DNA of 64,000 nucleotides, taken from the NCBI GenBank assembly GCA_033239525.1, contig BSYO01000019.1:8972592-9036591 (forward strand). The letters run 5' to 3'. Position numbers and translations under genes: made by a program. Of this stretch, positions 38,440-51,476 are shown piece after piece. The notes below the pieces were generated by a model. That model saw nothing but the letters and a program-made list of their open reading frames with translations. It was not told the origin of the DNA and searched no databases. The DNA is from Nepenthes gracilis (taxonomy: Eukaryota; Streptophyta; Magnoliopsida; Caryophyllales; Nepenthaceae). Positions within the stretch are counted from its first letter, which is position 1. Every line of letters begins with the position of its first letter.

Positions 38440-39252
38440 TTGAAAAGAAGGCATTTGGAGGGTGAGGATCTTTGGGGAACCACTCTCGTGGGTTATTTCG
38501 ATGGCAATCCAGTTCACTTTAATGCTGTAAATAATCTAACTAGGAAAATTTGGAGACGGTTCGAGCTACTACATATAGCGGGAAACGAATCGGGTTTCTT
38601 TTTCTTTAGATTTTCCTCTAGAGCTATGCTTGAGAAATGTATAAATAGTGGCCCGTGGTCTATTGCCGGACATGCCCTTTATCTTAAGCTTTGGAAGCCG
38701 GGTATGTTCCTATCCCGTGAAGAGCATAAACCTTTCCCAGTTTGGATCACCATGTCTGGGATTCCAGTTGAATACTGGACCCCTCTGGGTCTCTGCTGGA
38801 TTGCTAGCGCGGTTGGGATACCTCTGAAGTTAGACCCGGTCACAGAAAAATTAGAACGTCTGGGCTTTGCCAGAGTTTGTGTCGAAATGGGTGCCGATGC
38901 CCCCCGGCCGGAATATGTGAAGATCCGTACCAATGGCATTCCTGAGGACCATCTTAGAGAAATTAAAATTGAGTACCAACAAAAGCCAATTCGGAGCGCC
39001 GCCCCTAAAAAGAGTGAGAGTTTGGGCCCACTTACCAAAGCTTCTTGGGTCCCAAAGAAGGTGGGCATCCCCCGGACATTCAATGCCAACGCCCACCCTG
39101 GACGATCTCCCTCCAAAAAAGGCGTCCTTCCCGAGGGTATCTCCGCACAAAAGGTGCTACCTAATGTCAACTCCTTCAAATTCTTCAGAGCCTATTCCCA
39201 AGACCGAGATGATGCCCGAGTATCTTTCCTCGCCGAACCACCCGAGCGATGA
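38440..39252 (+). pseudogene. LINE3 ORF1, DUF4283 protein, N-terminally truncated
   Basis: A 270-residue open frame: GEDLWGTTLVGYFDGNPV, NLTRKIWRRFELLHIAG, ESGFFFFRFSSRAMLEKC, HKPFPVWITMSGIPVEYW, TPLGLCWIASAVGIPL and EKLERLGFARVCVEMGAD. The knuckle position reads SAAPKKSE without cysteines, then KASWVPKKVGIPR. The Ser/Pro leader found in LINE1 is missing. From 39253 to 39660 the ORF1 tail continues in other frames (SPAGDLSGSRPLAILGN), reaching the ORF2 ATG. Confidence 0.75.
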
Positions 39253-39660
39253 TCCCCAAGATCCTCCTCTCGATGTTCCTACCTCAATCCTTCCACCGAA
39301 ATCAACATGCCCTTCCCCCATTGGCTCGAGGAGGATCGGCTCCCGGTGGGATTGATCTACAGCTAAGTCCCTCCTTGCCCCGAGTTGGTCAGCTTGTGTA
39401 TTGGATCCGATTGTTCCAATGATGAGTCCCCGGCCGGTGACCTGTCTGGTTCTCGACCGTTGGCGATTTTAGGAAATGTGGATTGCCCCGGCCAGCCCCG
39501 ATGTGCTAGCCCAAAAGATTCTTTAGATCGTACACTTGCTCTTGACATGTCTGACTCCAGTAGCTATGAGTTGGCGACTAAGAGTAGAAGACGAAAATCT
39601 TCTAAGAAGAATAGAACCGCTCGGGGGCCTAAAGTGCGACCCCCCCTTCGTCGGTCTCTC

Positions 39661-42600
39661 ATGAATAACATCGCATGCTGGAATGTGAGGGGGCTCAATG
39701 GGGTTGTGAAGGCCCATGAAGTCCGCAACCTCATCAGACTCCACGCTTGTTCCATCATTAGCCTCGGTGGAAACTAAATTAGCTGAAAAAATGCGGCCTC
39801 CGTATCGGCGTAATCAATCCTAATTGGCTCTGGGCCATGAACTACTCCATCTCCTCCGTCGGAAGGATTTGGGTTGGGTGGGACTCTCGGAAGGTGGATG
39901 TCAAGATTATCTCTAAGGAAGACCAGGTTATCCATACCGAAGTGAACTTCCTTGATGATAACTCTCACTGCCTTCTGTCCTTTGTCTATGGTGCAAATTT
40001 AGACAGCCATCGAAAGCTCCTTTGGCAAAGCCTTAGAAGGCATTCAGAGCTCTCGGGGGACATGCCTTGGGCGGTCCTGGGTGACTTTAATGCTGTTCGC
40101 TCGGCAAATGAGGCACTTGGTGGCGCCTGGCACCATAAAAGTTCCACCGACCTTAACGGGTGCCTTAGGGACTGTGACCTTGATGATGTCTACCATGAGG
40201 GTCAGTTTTTCACTTGGAATGATGGTCGCGAACACACCACTCGTATCTTCAGAAAGCTTGACAGAGTGGTCGCAAATGGACAGTGGCTTGATCTTTTTAG
40301 AAGATCTAAAGCTATCTTTTCACCTGCCGGTCTTTCTGATCACTCTCCCTGCATTCTTCTTCTAGTGGGCTGGGCTGCCCGAAAATATGGGATCTTTAGA
40401 TTCAATAACTTCCTCACTAAATCCCCAAACTTCCTTCCGCTGGTTAAAGAAGCTTGGGAGGCGGAGAGTGTTGGTACGCCAATGTTTAGACTGGTTTCCT
40501 CCCTCAAAAAGGTGAAGAGAGCTCTTAAGAACCTTAATGCTATTAATGGAAATGTTCACGAAGAGGTTCTGCGGGCCCGTAAATGCCTTGAGGAGGTCCA
40601 AACTATGTCCCATCCTCATTCTGGGACCCATGTCTTTGAACGCCATTGTAAAGCTGAGTACTACTCAGCTATTGCGAGGGAGGCGGATTTCCTCCACCAA
40701 AAAGCCAAGATCAAATGGCTCAAAGAGGGGGACCAATGTACTAAATTCTTCTTTAAGTCTGTGAGTGGAAATCTTAGTCGGAACCGGATTTCTTTCCTTC
40801 TCGATGAATCTGGCAATCCTACTAAAGGGTCGGAGGAGCTCTTCAATCTAATTGAGGGCCACTTCAAAAATGCCCTGGGATCTGGTCGTTCCCACGGGAC
40901 GGCGGAGGCTAACCGGATTTGCCCTTTCATCCTCCACTCTGTACCTGATTCACTAACTGGCCCCCTTGTTAGGCCAGTCAGTGAGGAGGAAATTCGCTCT
41001 GTGATTTTTTCTATTGGTGATGACAGAGCGCCCGGGCCTGATGGTTTCACCTCAAAATTCTTTAAGGACTCGTGGGAGATCACCGGGCGAACTGTTTGTG
41101 AAGCTATCCAAGATTTTTTTAAGGATGGGAAGCTCCTTAAACAGTTGAATACCACATTGATCAGCCTTATCCCTAAGGTCCAATCCCCACGCTCCGTCAC
41201 TGACTTTCGCCCGATATCGTGCCGCAATGTCATATATAAGGTGATATCTAAAATCCTTGCTAAAATCAAGAACACCCCCTCCCTACCTTGTTGATCGCCG
41301 CGACGGCATTTGTGGCGAGACGCCGATTAGTGATAATATCCTTTTAGCTCAGAGCTCTTGCACAAGTATCATCTTGGGTCGGACCCGTCTAGATGTACCA
41401 TGAAGGTTGACCTAAAGAAAGCCTACGACTCTGTCTATTGGGATTTTATCATTAATATCTTGACCCTTATGAAGTTTCCGCCTCAAATGGTCAATTGGAT
41501 TGACCAATGCATTACGACTCTGACTTATTCCCTCAATATCAATGGGGAAGTGGTCGGCTTCTTCAAAGGAGGTAAAGGCCTCCGCCAAGGGGACCCACTT
41601 TCCCCTTATTTATTTGTCTTAGTGATGGAGGTACTCAATGGAATTATTGAGGTCAAGTCTAGGCGGGATAACAACTTCAGATTCCATTGAAATGTGCGAA
41701 ACTCAAACATTATGCTTGCCTTTTGCCGACGACCTCCTCCTCTTCTCCCATGCCGATACCAAGTCCATCTTGATTCTCAAGGAATGCCTTGATGAATTCC
41801 AAAATGTCTCTCGGTCTATCTCGCTAACCCAAATAAGAGTGAGATCTTCATTTGTTCAAAGGACTCATCTCTTCACCGAATATCGCCGCTATCATGGGCT
41901 TTAAAGTGGGCAAACTCCCATCGATACCTCGGGGTCCCATTGATTACCACGAGACTTTCGGTCAATGATTGCAAATCTCTCACCGATAGAATCACTAAGA
42001 GGATTAAATCTTGGAGGAATAGATGGCTCTCTTTTGGAGGTCGCTTGCAACTTGTTGCCTCTATCCTCTCATCTATGCACCTTTATTGGGCTTCCATCTT
42101 TATCTTACCAAAGTCCATCCTTAAAGACATTGAATGCATCCTCCGCCGTTTCCTTTGGAATGGTTCTTTTGAAGGCAGAGTCAATGCTAAAGTGACTTGG
42201 CATGATATTTGCTACCCCAAGAACGAAGGCGGATTGGGCATCAAGAACTTGATTGATCAAAATAAGGCTCTTAATTGCAAACTCCTGTGGCGTCTCCTCA
42301 CTAGAGACAAGAATTCTGCCTGGTCTTTATGGATCTACAAGAACAGAATCAAAGATCGGTGCATTTGGACCATTAAAGTCCCAGCCTCGGCCCCGTGGAG
42401 CTGGCGTAAAATTATGAAACTTCGGCCTTTTATGCGCGCTTACTCTGTTAAGGACATTGGGGATGGTTCTGATACTTTTCTCTGGCACGATAACTGGCAT
42501 CCCCTTGGACCCCTAAGCAAGGTGAGCATCGAGCGTACTCGCCTTGTCTCGGGTTTGCACTGGGATATTAAGGTCGATGCTTTAATCAGAGACAACAGAT

Positions 42601-43268
42601 GGGTTTGGCCCAACCCCTTCGATACTGAGGCTTCCCACCTTGTCGTGAATATGCCGACTAACCCTCCTTGTATCTACCAAAAGGACTCTTTGAGATGGGC
42701 TGGGACGCTCAACGGCAATTTCTCGACCAAATCCGCATACTCTCTCATCCACCCCCAAATCCAAAAGTCACATGGGCCCACTTGGTGTGGGGCCCTTCCC
42801 ATATCCCCTCCCACGCTTTTACCCTATGGCTCGCCATTAGGAGGCGACTGAATACCATTGATCGTCTCCACTATATTCCCAACATTTCTCCCATTTGCAT
42901 TCTCTCGCAACTCGAAATGAAAACATTGAACATCTTTTCTTCTCCTGCCCTTTTTCCAGAGCTGTATGGAATTTTGTTCAAAGACATTCTGGTATTCATT
43001 GGCCACATCCTGAGTGGTACCAAAATATATCTTGGGCTGCCTCCATCTGGAAAGGGAATAATCTTTTGGCTATCTCTAAGCGTCTGACCTTGGCCGCCAC
43101 AGTTTATTTCATTTGGAAGGAATGCAATAATCGCTTTTTCCAAAAATCCCCCCACAAGACATCTCTCGTATTTTCTCTTCGATGGTGGATATCGTGAGGA
43201 TTAAATTAATGACCATCTCGACTTCTAAGAGAGTTGACTATTTGACGACTCGGATTCGGTGGGGCTTA
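39661..43268 (+). pseudogene. LINE3 ORF2 (endonuclease, reverse transcriptase, zf-RVT)
   Basis: ATG 39661: MNNIACWNVRGLNGVVKAHE, then a frameshift near 39775. The 485-residue frame 39837-41294 covers the rest of the endonuclease (VLGDFNAVR about 40078, LSDHSPC about 40336) and the RT N-terminus (DDRAPGPDGF about 41021). Further pieces have LKKAYDSVYWDF, LRQGDPLSPYLFVLVMEVL (about 41580), FADDLLLFS (about 41726) and RIKSWRNRWLSFGGRLQLVAS (41999 on). The zf-RVT region at 42770-43200 is frameshifted. It ends TRIRWGL-stop at about 43268, directly followed by an A-tract. At least five frameshifts, so non-functional. Confidence 0.8.
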
Positions 43269-44217
43269 TAAAAAAAAAAAAAGGGGGTTGTTGCTGTGCT
43301 GTCGGGCAGCTTTTCCTGGGGTTGAGTTTTTGTCTTTGGCGCTCTCCCCTTTGGCGTTTTTGGATTTGTTCCCTGGTTTGGCTTGCTCTCATGTGGCGGA
43401 GGCTCCAGGTATTGTTTAGGTTGTCTTTTTTCGATGCCGGGTTTTTTTCCGATCCCTGGGCTGCTTGTGTTGATCGGGGTTCTTGTTGTCATTTCATCTC
43501 CCCCAAAAAAACAAAAAAAAAATTTGCTGTAAGTTAAGGAATAATGAAGATAGTTAGAGAAGAAATTATGAAAAATTGATATTGAATAAAGTGAAGGTTG
43601 GTTTGGTTGTCTGCGGATTCTGCTTCCTTTGGAGTTTGGCGTTCTCGCCTGTTTGTCCCCTTCCCCCCTTTTGTCTCCCCTCCCCCTTTCAAAAAAAAAA
43701 AAAAAAATTGTGTGAGTGTGTGTTTTTTTTTTTTTTTTTGGGTGGCTGGCTCATCTGCTGGGGCTAGTTGGGGTTGGTATGTTGTTGATTTTGGTGTGGA
43801 AGGGTGCTGGCAAGGTTTTCGAGTTGGATTTGCTGTTAAGCAATGATGTATCTCATTCTTCACTAGATGCTGCTACTATTCTCGGGTGCCTTAGACTTTG
43901 CTGGGTGGGATGATGCCGCTCTTCGGTTATCCCCAGCTGCCTTTATTGTGCTGGATGTTGGGCTGATAGGAGCATAAACTGGGGGATGATAGTTGGTATA
44001 GATAAAGTAGGCGTGCTTGCACTCTCTTGCTAGAGTTGGGAGAGTTGATACCCTTGGTGCATAGCATGTCCATCATGTTGAGGGGATTTGTGGATGTGCT
44101 GATGTTGGTTGCCACAGTTGATGCGGTGTGGGATGTGGTCTAATTTCATTCTGAGCTGACCTGCTAGCTTTCTATTGTTGGAGCATAGATAGGTTCTGTG
44201 GCATTATGTTGCATGTG
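43269..44217 (+). other. LINE3 proximal 3' UTR with repeated A-tracts
   Basis: An A-tract right after the stop (43269-43281), a 220-bp module ending CATCTCCCCC and A-tract (43504-43520), then a second C-rich module ending CCCCTCCCCCTTTC plus A-tract (43691-43707), a T-tract (43724-43739), and GCTG-rich sequence. LINE4 begins near 44218. No hairpin tail occurs here; it is found after LINE4. Confidence 0.6.
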
Positions 44218-45465
44218 TTTAATGGTGTTGGTGAAAATGTCATCCTATCCCCTCCTCCGGAAGTAATCCAACAAGGTGAGGACCTCTGGGGTGCCACTCT
44301 TGTGGGTTACTTCGTCGGCAATCCTATTCACTTTAATGCAGTTAATGCAATTACTAGGAAAATTTGGAGGCGATTTGAGTTACAGCATGTAGCGGGGAAC
44401 GAATCGGGCTTCTTTTTCTTCCGTTTTTCATCTAACACAATGCTTGAAAAATGTCTTAATAGTGGCCCGTGGTCAATTGCGGGCCATTCTCTCTTCCTTA
44501 AGATCTGGAAGCCAGGAATGGTCTTGTCCCGTGAGGAGCATAAATCATTTCCTGTTTGGATCTCCATGTCTGGGATCTCGGTTGAATTTTGGACCCCTCT
44601 GGGTTTATGTTGGATTGCTAGTGCAGTTGGAAAACCCCTCAGGTTAGACCTGGTCACCGAAAAACTTGAACGTCTGGGCTTCGCTAGAGTATGTGTTGAA
44701 TTGGCGCCAAGCCCCCAGGCCGGATGTGGTAAAGATCCGCACGAACGGATATGCCGTTCACGGGATGATCACCGAGAGAAATATATATTGGTTACCAACA
44801 TTCGCGGCGTGGAGTGTTGCTCCCAAGAAGAGTGGAGGTTCGGGCCCACATTCTAAGGCCTCTTGGGTCCCTAAGAAAAGGGTCTCTCCTAGGCCCAAAG
44901 TGGAAGTTGCCTCACCCATGAGATCTCCAAATGTGATGTGCTGCCCCTCCCCGTGCTTCCTCCGCCCCTGCAAGGCCTTGTCTACGAACAATACCTTCTC
45001 GCATTCTTCGAGAGCCCTGTCATGATGACCAAATGGAGTCCGATGTTCTCATCCCTCCGGTTAACCAGCCTGAGGCCCCACCGGATCCCCCTCACAATGA
45101 ACTCCGCCCCAATTCCATATCCTCTCTCGGATGGATTTGATGAGGGGCGTTCCTCCGATGGGGCTGAGGTCCGCATCTTGCCCCCCGCTCCTGTTCCAAA
45201 CGGGCCCCCGTGGATCTCGAGAGATTCATGATGAGACCTTGACCCCGATCTTCCTGTTTCCCGGTCCCGGGAGGCTATAGGCTCCGGTGGTTTGTCCTGA
45301 CAGCCATCCAAAGGCTTGTCCAATTGATTCACCCCGCCTTGTCCTCTGCTCCTAATATCTCTCGTCTCCAACAAGAATGCCCTTGTGACTAAGAGCAGAG
45401 ACGTAAAGGCTGCGAAGATGAACAAAAATGCCCGGGGACCTAAGGAGCGGCCCCGTCGGCTGTCT
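44218..45465 (+). pseudogene. LINE4 ORF1 (DUF4283), truncated and frameshifted
   Basis: Open from about 44206 to 44856: SPPPEVIQQGEDLWGATL, NAITRKIWRRFELQHVAG, ESGFFFFRFSSNTMLEKC, HKSFPVWISMSGISVEFW, TPLGLCWIASAVGKPLRL and EKLERLGFARVCVELA. A second frame gives SVAPKKSGGSGPHSKASW and VPKKRVSPRPK, again with no knuckle cysteines. The remainder to 45465 is frameshifted. Very close to LINE3 ORF1, so both belong to one subfamily. Confidence 0.75.
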
Positions 45466-48400
45466 CTCTCTAATGATCAACACCGCCTTTGGAATGTGAG
45501 GGGTCTCAATGGGGCTGTGAAGGCCCATGAAGTCCGCAACCTCATTAAGTCCCATGACTGTTCCATCATTGGCCTAGTTGAAACCAAAGTTGCCGAGAAA
45601 AATGCAGCCTACATTTCGCAAGGATTAATTCTCAATGGGTTTGGGCCATGAACTACTCTACTTCATCCAAGGGTAGGATTTGGGTTGGGCGGGACCCCAA
45701 GAAGGTGGTCATCAATATTATCTCTAAGGAGGATCAGGTTATCCATACCGATGTGAATGTCCTTACCGATAATTCTCGCCTCCTCCTGTCCTTTGTTTAT
45801 GGTGCTAACCTCGAGGGCCTTCAAAGCACTGTGGCATTGCCTTCGAGTTTTTCGGTCTCTCGGGAACATTCCTTGGGCTGTTATGGGTGACTTTAACGCT
45901 ATTCGATCGGCGAATGAGGCCCTTGGTGGTCCTGGCACCCTAAAAGCGCCATTGACCTTAATGACCGCTTCGCGATCGTGATCTTGAGGATGTCTCGCCA
46001 CGAAGGTCGGGTTTTCACATGGAATGATGGTCGGGATCCCACCACCCGTATTTTCAGAAAATTGGATAGAGTGGTCGCTAATGGTCAGTGGTTTGATTGT
46101 TTTAGACGATCTAAAGCTGTCTTTTCACCGGCCAGATTATCCGACCACTCTCCATGCATCCTCTTGTCTGAGGGTTGGGTTTCTCGTGGCCATGGGATCT
46201 TTAGGTTTAACAATTTTCTCACGAAATCCCCAAATTTCCTCCCGTTGGTTAAATAAACTTGGGGGACCGAGATTCCTGGGACCCCAATGTTTAAGTTGGT
46301 GTCCCTTCTCAAAAAGGTCAAAAGTGTGCTCAAAAACCTCAATACTCAATGTGGAGATGTTCATGAAGAGGTTCTTCGCACTCGGAAATGCCTTGAGGAT
46401 ATCCAATCTAAGCCCCCCCGCTCTCTGGGTCCTGTGAGCTTGAACGCCGGTGTAAGGCGGAGTACTACTCTGCCATGGCTAAGGAGGCGGATTTCCTCCA
46501 CCAAAAAGCCAAGATCAAATGGCTTAAAGAGGGCGACCAGTGCACTAACTTCTTCTTTAAGACTGTTAGTGGCAACTATAATCGGAATAGGATTACCTCC
46601 CTCTTTGATGAGTCGGGCATTCCTACAAACGGGATAGAGGACCTTCACAAGCTCATTGAGGGTCACTTCGTTAACGCCCTTGGTTTGGGGCGGTCCCATG
46701 GGTCGGCGGAGGCTAACCGGATCCGCCCGTACATTCTCCATTCAGTTCCTAATTCACTTACTGGCCCTCTTGTTAGGTCGGTCAGTGAAGACGAAATTCG
46801 CAGTGCTCTTTTCTCTATTGGTGATGACAGAGCTCCCGGTCCTGATGGATTTACCGCAAAATTCTTTAAGGATTCGTGGGAGATCATCGTCATACTTGTT
46901 TATGAAGCTGTCCATGATTTCTTCAAACATGGAAAGCTCCTTAAACAGATTGAACACCACTATGATCACCTTATTCCTAAGGTCCAATCCCCGCGCTCAT
47001 CACCGACTATCGCCCGATTTCCTCGCTGCAACGTAATTTACAAAGTGATATCAAAAATTCTCGCTAACGTAATCAAGTCTACTCTTCCTCACTTGGTTGA
47101 CCGTTGCCAAACGGCTTTTGTGGAGGGGCGTCACATCGGTGATAACATCCTATTAGCTCGGGAGCTCTGCATAAGTACCATCCGGGACATGGCCCGCCTT
47201 GAGATGTACTATGAAGATCGACCAAGAAAGCCTAAGACTCATCTATTGGGATTTGTTATCAATATCCTCACCCTAATGGAATTCCCTCCACAAATGGTAA
47301 ATTGATTGGCCGAGTGCATATCGACTCACTTACTCCCTAAATATCAATGGGGAAGCGGTCGGTTTCTTTAAAGGTGGCAAAGGCCTGCGTCAAGGTGATC
47401 CGCTCTCCCCATACTTATTTGTCCTTGTTATGGAAGTCCTCAATGGCATTATTGAGGTCAAGGCAAGACGGGACAATAATTTCAAATTTCACCGAAAATG
47501 CGCCAAACTCAAAACTGTTATGCTTGCCTTTGCTTTGACGACCTCCTTCTATTCTCCCATGCTGATATCAAATCTACTATGATTCTTAAAGAATGCCTCA
47601 ATGAATTCCATACCATTTCTCGGCCTTTCTCGCAAATCCGAACAAAAGTGAAATATTCTTATGTTCTAAGGAGTCCACCCTTCGCCAGATATTGTTGCTA
47701 GTCGGGGCTTCAAGTCGGGCAATCTCCCTATCGAGATACTGAGGGTCCCCTTGATCACCACCCGGCTCTCGTGTCCGATCGCAAATCCCTCACCAAAGGA
47801 TCACAAAGAGAATCACATCCTGAAGGAACAGATGGCTCTCCTTTGGAGGGCGTTTGCAACTCATTGCCTCCATCCTTTTTTCTATCCACCTTTATCGGGC
47901 TTCTCTTTTTATCCTTCCCAAATCTGTTTTTAAGGAAATTGATCGCATCTTGCGACATTTCCTCTAGAACGGGTCTTCCGATGGCGTAGCTAATGCTAAA
48001 GTAGCTTGGCATGACATTTGTTGCCCAAAGGATGAAGGCGGGTTGGGTGTCAAGAACCCGATTGATCGAATAAAGCTCTTAATCGCAAATTTCTATGGCG
48101 TCTCCTTTCTAAAGATCCAAATTCTGCTTGGACTTCATGGATATACAAAAACGAGAATCAAAGACCGGTGCATCTGGACCATCAAAGTGCCGCCTCGGCC
48201 CTTGGAGTTAGCGCAAAATTATGAAGCTTGCCTTTTATGCGTGCCTACTCAGTAAGGACATAGGGGACGGCGCCGATACTTTCCTCTCAGCACGATAATC
48301 GCACCCCCTTGGCCCCGAGTGATGTGAACTCTAACCGAACTCGTCTTGTCTCGGTGCATTGGGATGTGAAGGTTGACGCCATTATCAGGAACAATAGATG

Positions 48401-49067
48401 GAACTGGCCTAACCCTTTTAACACGGAGGTGGCCCACCTTGCCTTGAATATGCCGAACAACGCTCCCTGCTGCATTCAGAAAGACTCTTTGAGATGGACT
48501 GGGACTCGCAACGGCATTTTCTCGACTAAGTCCGCATACTCTCTCCTTCATCCCCCAAAACCCAAGGTGTGTTGGGCTCATCTAGTGTGGGGCCCATTCC
48601 ATATCCCCTCTCATGCATTCACCTTTTGGCTCGCCGTTAAGGGCAAATTGAATACCATTGACCGTCTCCATTACATCCCTAACCTTTCACCCATTTGCAC
48701 TCTCTGCAACACGGGTGATGAAGACCACGCCCATCTGTTCTTCTCCTGCCCATTCTCTAGAACCCTATGGAATAATATCCAACGTCATGCCGGTATTCAC
48801 CGCCATACCCCGATCGGCATCAAAATATATCCTCGGCTGCCACCCGTTGAGAGGAAAAGTCTCTTGGCTGTTTCCAAACGCTTGTCTCCGGCTGCCATGG
48901 TTTACGTCATTTGGAAGGAGCGCAATAATCGGATTTTCCAAAAATCTCCGCCCCTTGACTCTTCTCGCCTCTTCTCTATGGTGGTCGATATTGTGAGGCT
49001 GAAATTACTGACCATCACGGCTCCAAATAGGATTGATCACAGCCGACTCGGATTCGTGGGGTTATAA
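45466..49067 (+). pseudogene. LINE4 ORF2, heavily frameshifted
   Basis: Starts around RLWNVRGLNGAVKAHEV (about 45485) and LVETKVAEKNAAYIS. The endonuclease keeps MGDFNAIR (about 45884) and LSDHSPC (about 46134). The RT frame 46475-47305 has IKWLKEGDQC, DDRAPGPDGFTAKFF and CQTAFVEGRHIGDN; RQGDPLSPYLF lies near 47391. The catalytic box is disrupted by a frameshift, reading AFA then FDDLLLFSH (about 47525). The C-terminal frame 48309-49067 has WGPFHIPSHAFTFWL and CTLCNTGDEDHAHLFFSCPF. It is the most decayed of the long ORF2 copies. Confidence 0.75.
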
Positions 49068-49307
49068 AAAAAAAAAAATTGGCCGCTTCTTGACTTTTCC
49101 CGGCCTTGCACTGGATGCCCTCTTCTCGGAGGGATTTATGTTCATAGGAGTGCTTCCCCCTCTGTTGTTCTTGATCCGCGGGGTGGTTTTGCTTTGGCTG
49201 TTCCCCGATTGCGGTTTTTATCTCTTGGGCTGCTATTCAGCCCCGGTCTTTCCTCCTCCTAAACTCTGTCCCCCTCCCTTTAAAAAAAAAAAAAAAGAAA
49301 AATTTAG

Positions 49308-49354
<47 letters not shown>

Positions 49355-51476
49355 TGTTGAATTTTTTGGTGGTTCCTTTGGGTGGTTTGTCCTCCATCTT
49401 GTGGGGTGGTGTCACCACGGTTGGGGCTTGGGGTTGTTATGTAGGGTACTTTGGACATGTTGGTAGTTGTTTTGGAGGGGTTTTTATTGCTGCAGCTGAC
49501 TTTACGGAATATGATTTATTCGGGTTTCTTGTGGATGAACTTTACCCCTTTCTCGTGGTTGGCAGCATTATGCTTGGGGTGATGAATTGCTATGTCTCTA
49601 GGTTCGACGTTTTACGGTTTTGTTACGATGCTGGGGTTGGGCTGGGTGCGGCTTCTTGGGTCACCCTACCTTGGTGGTGTGGTGTTGGTTGATGTATGTA
49701 CACCGATTTCTTGGATTGAGATGTCATAGGTTTTGGATCTTTTATTCTCGAGGAGTTGTTTTGCCGGTACCATCTTGCTGCTGCTGTTCTCGCATCCACT
49801 GGACCTTGCCGCTCTTGTTTTGTGTGATGGGTCACGCATTTAGTCCGTAGGAGGTTGATGGTGGGTTGGTACTATGCTAGTGCTTTGGATGCTATGCTTG
49901 GTTACCCCATGGGAAGCTACTGTTTTGGTATTACCGCTGGGGATTGATGTCTTTGGTTCTTTGGCCGGCTGTTGCTTGATCACGCATTATGTTGTGGCCT
50001 TGATATTGCCGCAGCTTGGATCGGTAGCTCTCTCATTGGGTCTTGAATAGATCTGCCGTGGCTGATGCTCTTCTAATCACCGCTTTGAAAGTGTGGAGGT
50101 TGTTTCTATTCTCGGTGACCTTCTCGTTGGCTCTCCGAGGAGGATCACTCACGGATTTAGGGGTGAAATGCTGCTTCCCGGTGTCAACGGGTTCGAATGT
50201 GGATGTGAGTGTGTTCTTTGATGATCTCATACCTATTCATGGTTGGATTTTCTCGTTGGATACCTTGCCCGGCGTGTTCTCGATCTCGTTGGATTTGTCC
50301 CGCCCCGCATGTGTTGGGTTTAAGTGCCGAATCAAGCGGTCTCTTCCCTTGGATGTTTGTTGTCGCTTGTCAAGCCGCGCATTCCACCACGGCATTTGTT
50401 GATGCTTGGAGCCACATGTGGTGGGGGCCTTGAATTCTGAATTGGGCTAGTCTGGGCTGCTTTGCCGATGGGGCCTTGGTGTTAGAAGGGTTAGAATGTG
50501 ATGAATGCTGGGTTTGAAATCTCAATATCGAGGCTGCTAGTGTGGATTCTCGGTGACATAGGCTAAGAATCGTGTGCCATATTGTTGGATGAGGATGATG
50601 ACGCATGCCGATTATAATCGATGGACCATGCTTCTGGCCGGCATACTATTAGTTGCCGCAGTTTCATGGTGTTATATCCTGTTTCGTTTGTATTTGCTTC
50701 ATCTGAGATGCTGTTTTTTAACAACGAATCGGTGCTGAATCTCGGTTGCGTGATTCCCGATGCTGTTTTTATGCCTCCCGATCGACAATCTTGCTTTCAT
50801 CTATGAGGCTTGGGGATTTTCTCTCGCGCTCGTGGTCCTCTGCTTTGTGGAGTTTCACCTAAACCGGCTGTCTGATCTGCCTATGGTCCATGTTGACATT
50901 GTGCATTCGGATGTTTCCTCCCATCTTCTTCTTTGCTCTCATTGGAATGGAGTAGTCGTGTGCGCCTCCATCGTTTCTAGGCGATCTTGTGAGAATTGTT
51001 TTACACGTTCTTGTAGGTGATGGCTGTCTCGTTTGTCTTGATGCAATTTTTGATGGCGTTGGGCAATGGGTATGATGCACCTGCTTCTACCTTTGCTGTC
51101 GGTAACTTTGGGGTGCTACGGCGTGCTCAAGTGGGCGGGGGGCTAGTTTTCTTGCAATGGGTTGCATTGTGTTGCGATAGAAGATGCCGCGCGTGTGCGG
51201 TGTCTTTGTTGATTCCACAACACAGGTGTAACTGCTTTTGTTTCCGATTATGTAAATTGACCAGTAATCTCTTTTTGTACTCGCTTTATATTTTCTTAGA
51301 TTGTTACTCTTAGGAGCTTTTTAAGGTATTCTATGATGTACCGATCGCTCAAGGTATGCTGACTTTTATGTTCTAACTTCAAGTCAAAAAACTTGGAGTT
51401 ATAACATTAGTTTTTGTATATTTTTTTCCCTTAAATCCAAAATACACACTTACTTACCAAAAAAAAAAAAAAAAAA
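49068..51476 (+). other. LINE4 3' UTR and hairpin tail
   Basis: An A-tract follows the stop (49066-49078), then a 200-bp module ending CCCCCTCCCTTT plus A-tract (49281-49296), a TA microsatellite, a 2-kb stretch with TGGTGTTGG/GCTGCTG words, and the hairpin tail ending in poly(A) 51459-51476. No credible coding frame; long open frames lack any family signature. Confidence 0.6.
49312..49354. repeat. (TA)n microsatellite
   Basis: About 40 bp of alternating A and T just downstream of the second internal A-tract of LINE4. Simple repeat, likely grown from the A-rich tract. Confidence 0.9.

Larger units (their letters stand above)
44218..51476 (+). mobile_element. LINE4: 5'-truncated LINE with hairpin tail, nested in LINE3
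   Basis: ORF1 begins at NGVGENVILSPPPEVIQQ in the midst of GCTG-rich LINE3 3' UTR, and the element ends at a tail with poly(A) 51459-51476. After that LINE3-type 3' UTR continues. The tail: GATGTACCGATCGCTC, arms TTCTAACTTCAAGT / ACTTGGAGTTATAACAT, ACACTTACTTACC. I could not find a convincing TSD (right flank TTCTTTGGTGCTG), so the left edge is set by homology and is approximate. Confidence 0.7.

Noticed and set aside
44180..44230. TSD for LINE4 pairing GTTCTGTGGCATTATG with TTCTTTGGTGCTG after 51476
   Set aside because: Only scattered matches; below what I accept for a duplication. LINE4's left edge is therefore given by homology.
49312..49354. TA repeat as a promoter or matrix-attachment region
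   Set aside because: Ordinary microsatellite next to an A-tract; no supporting context.
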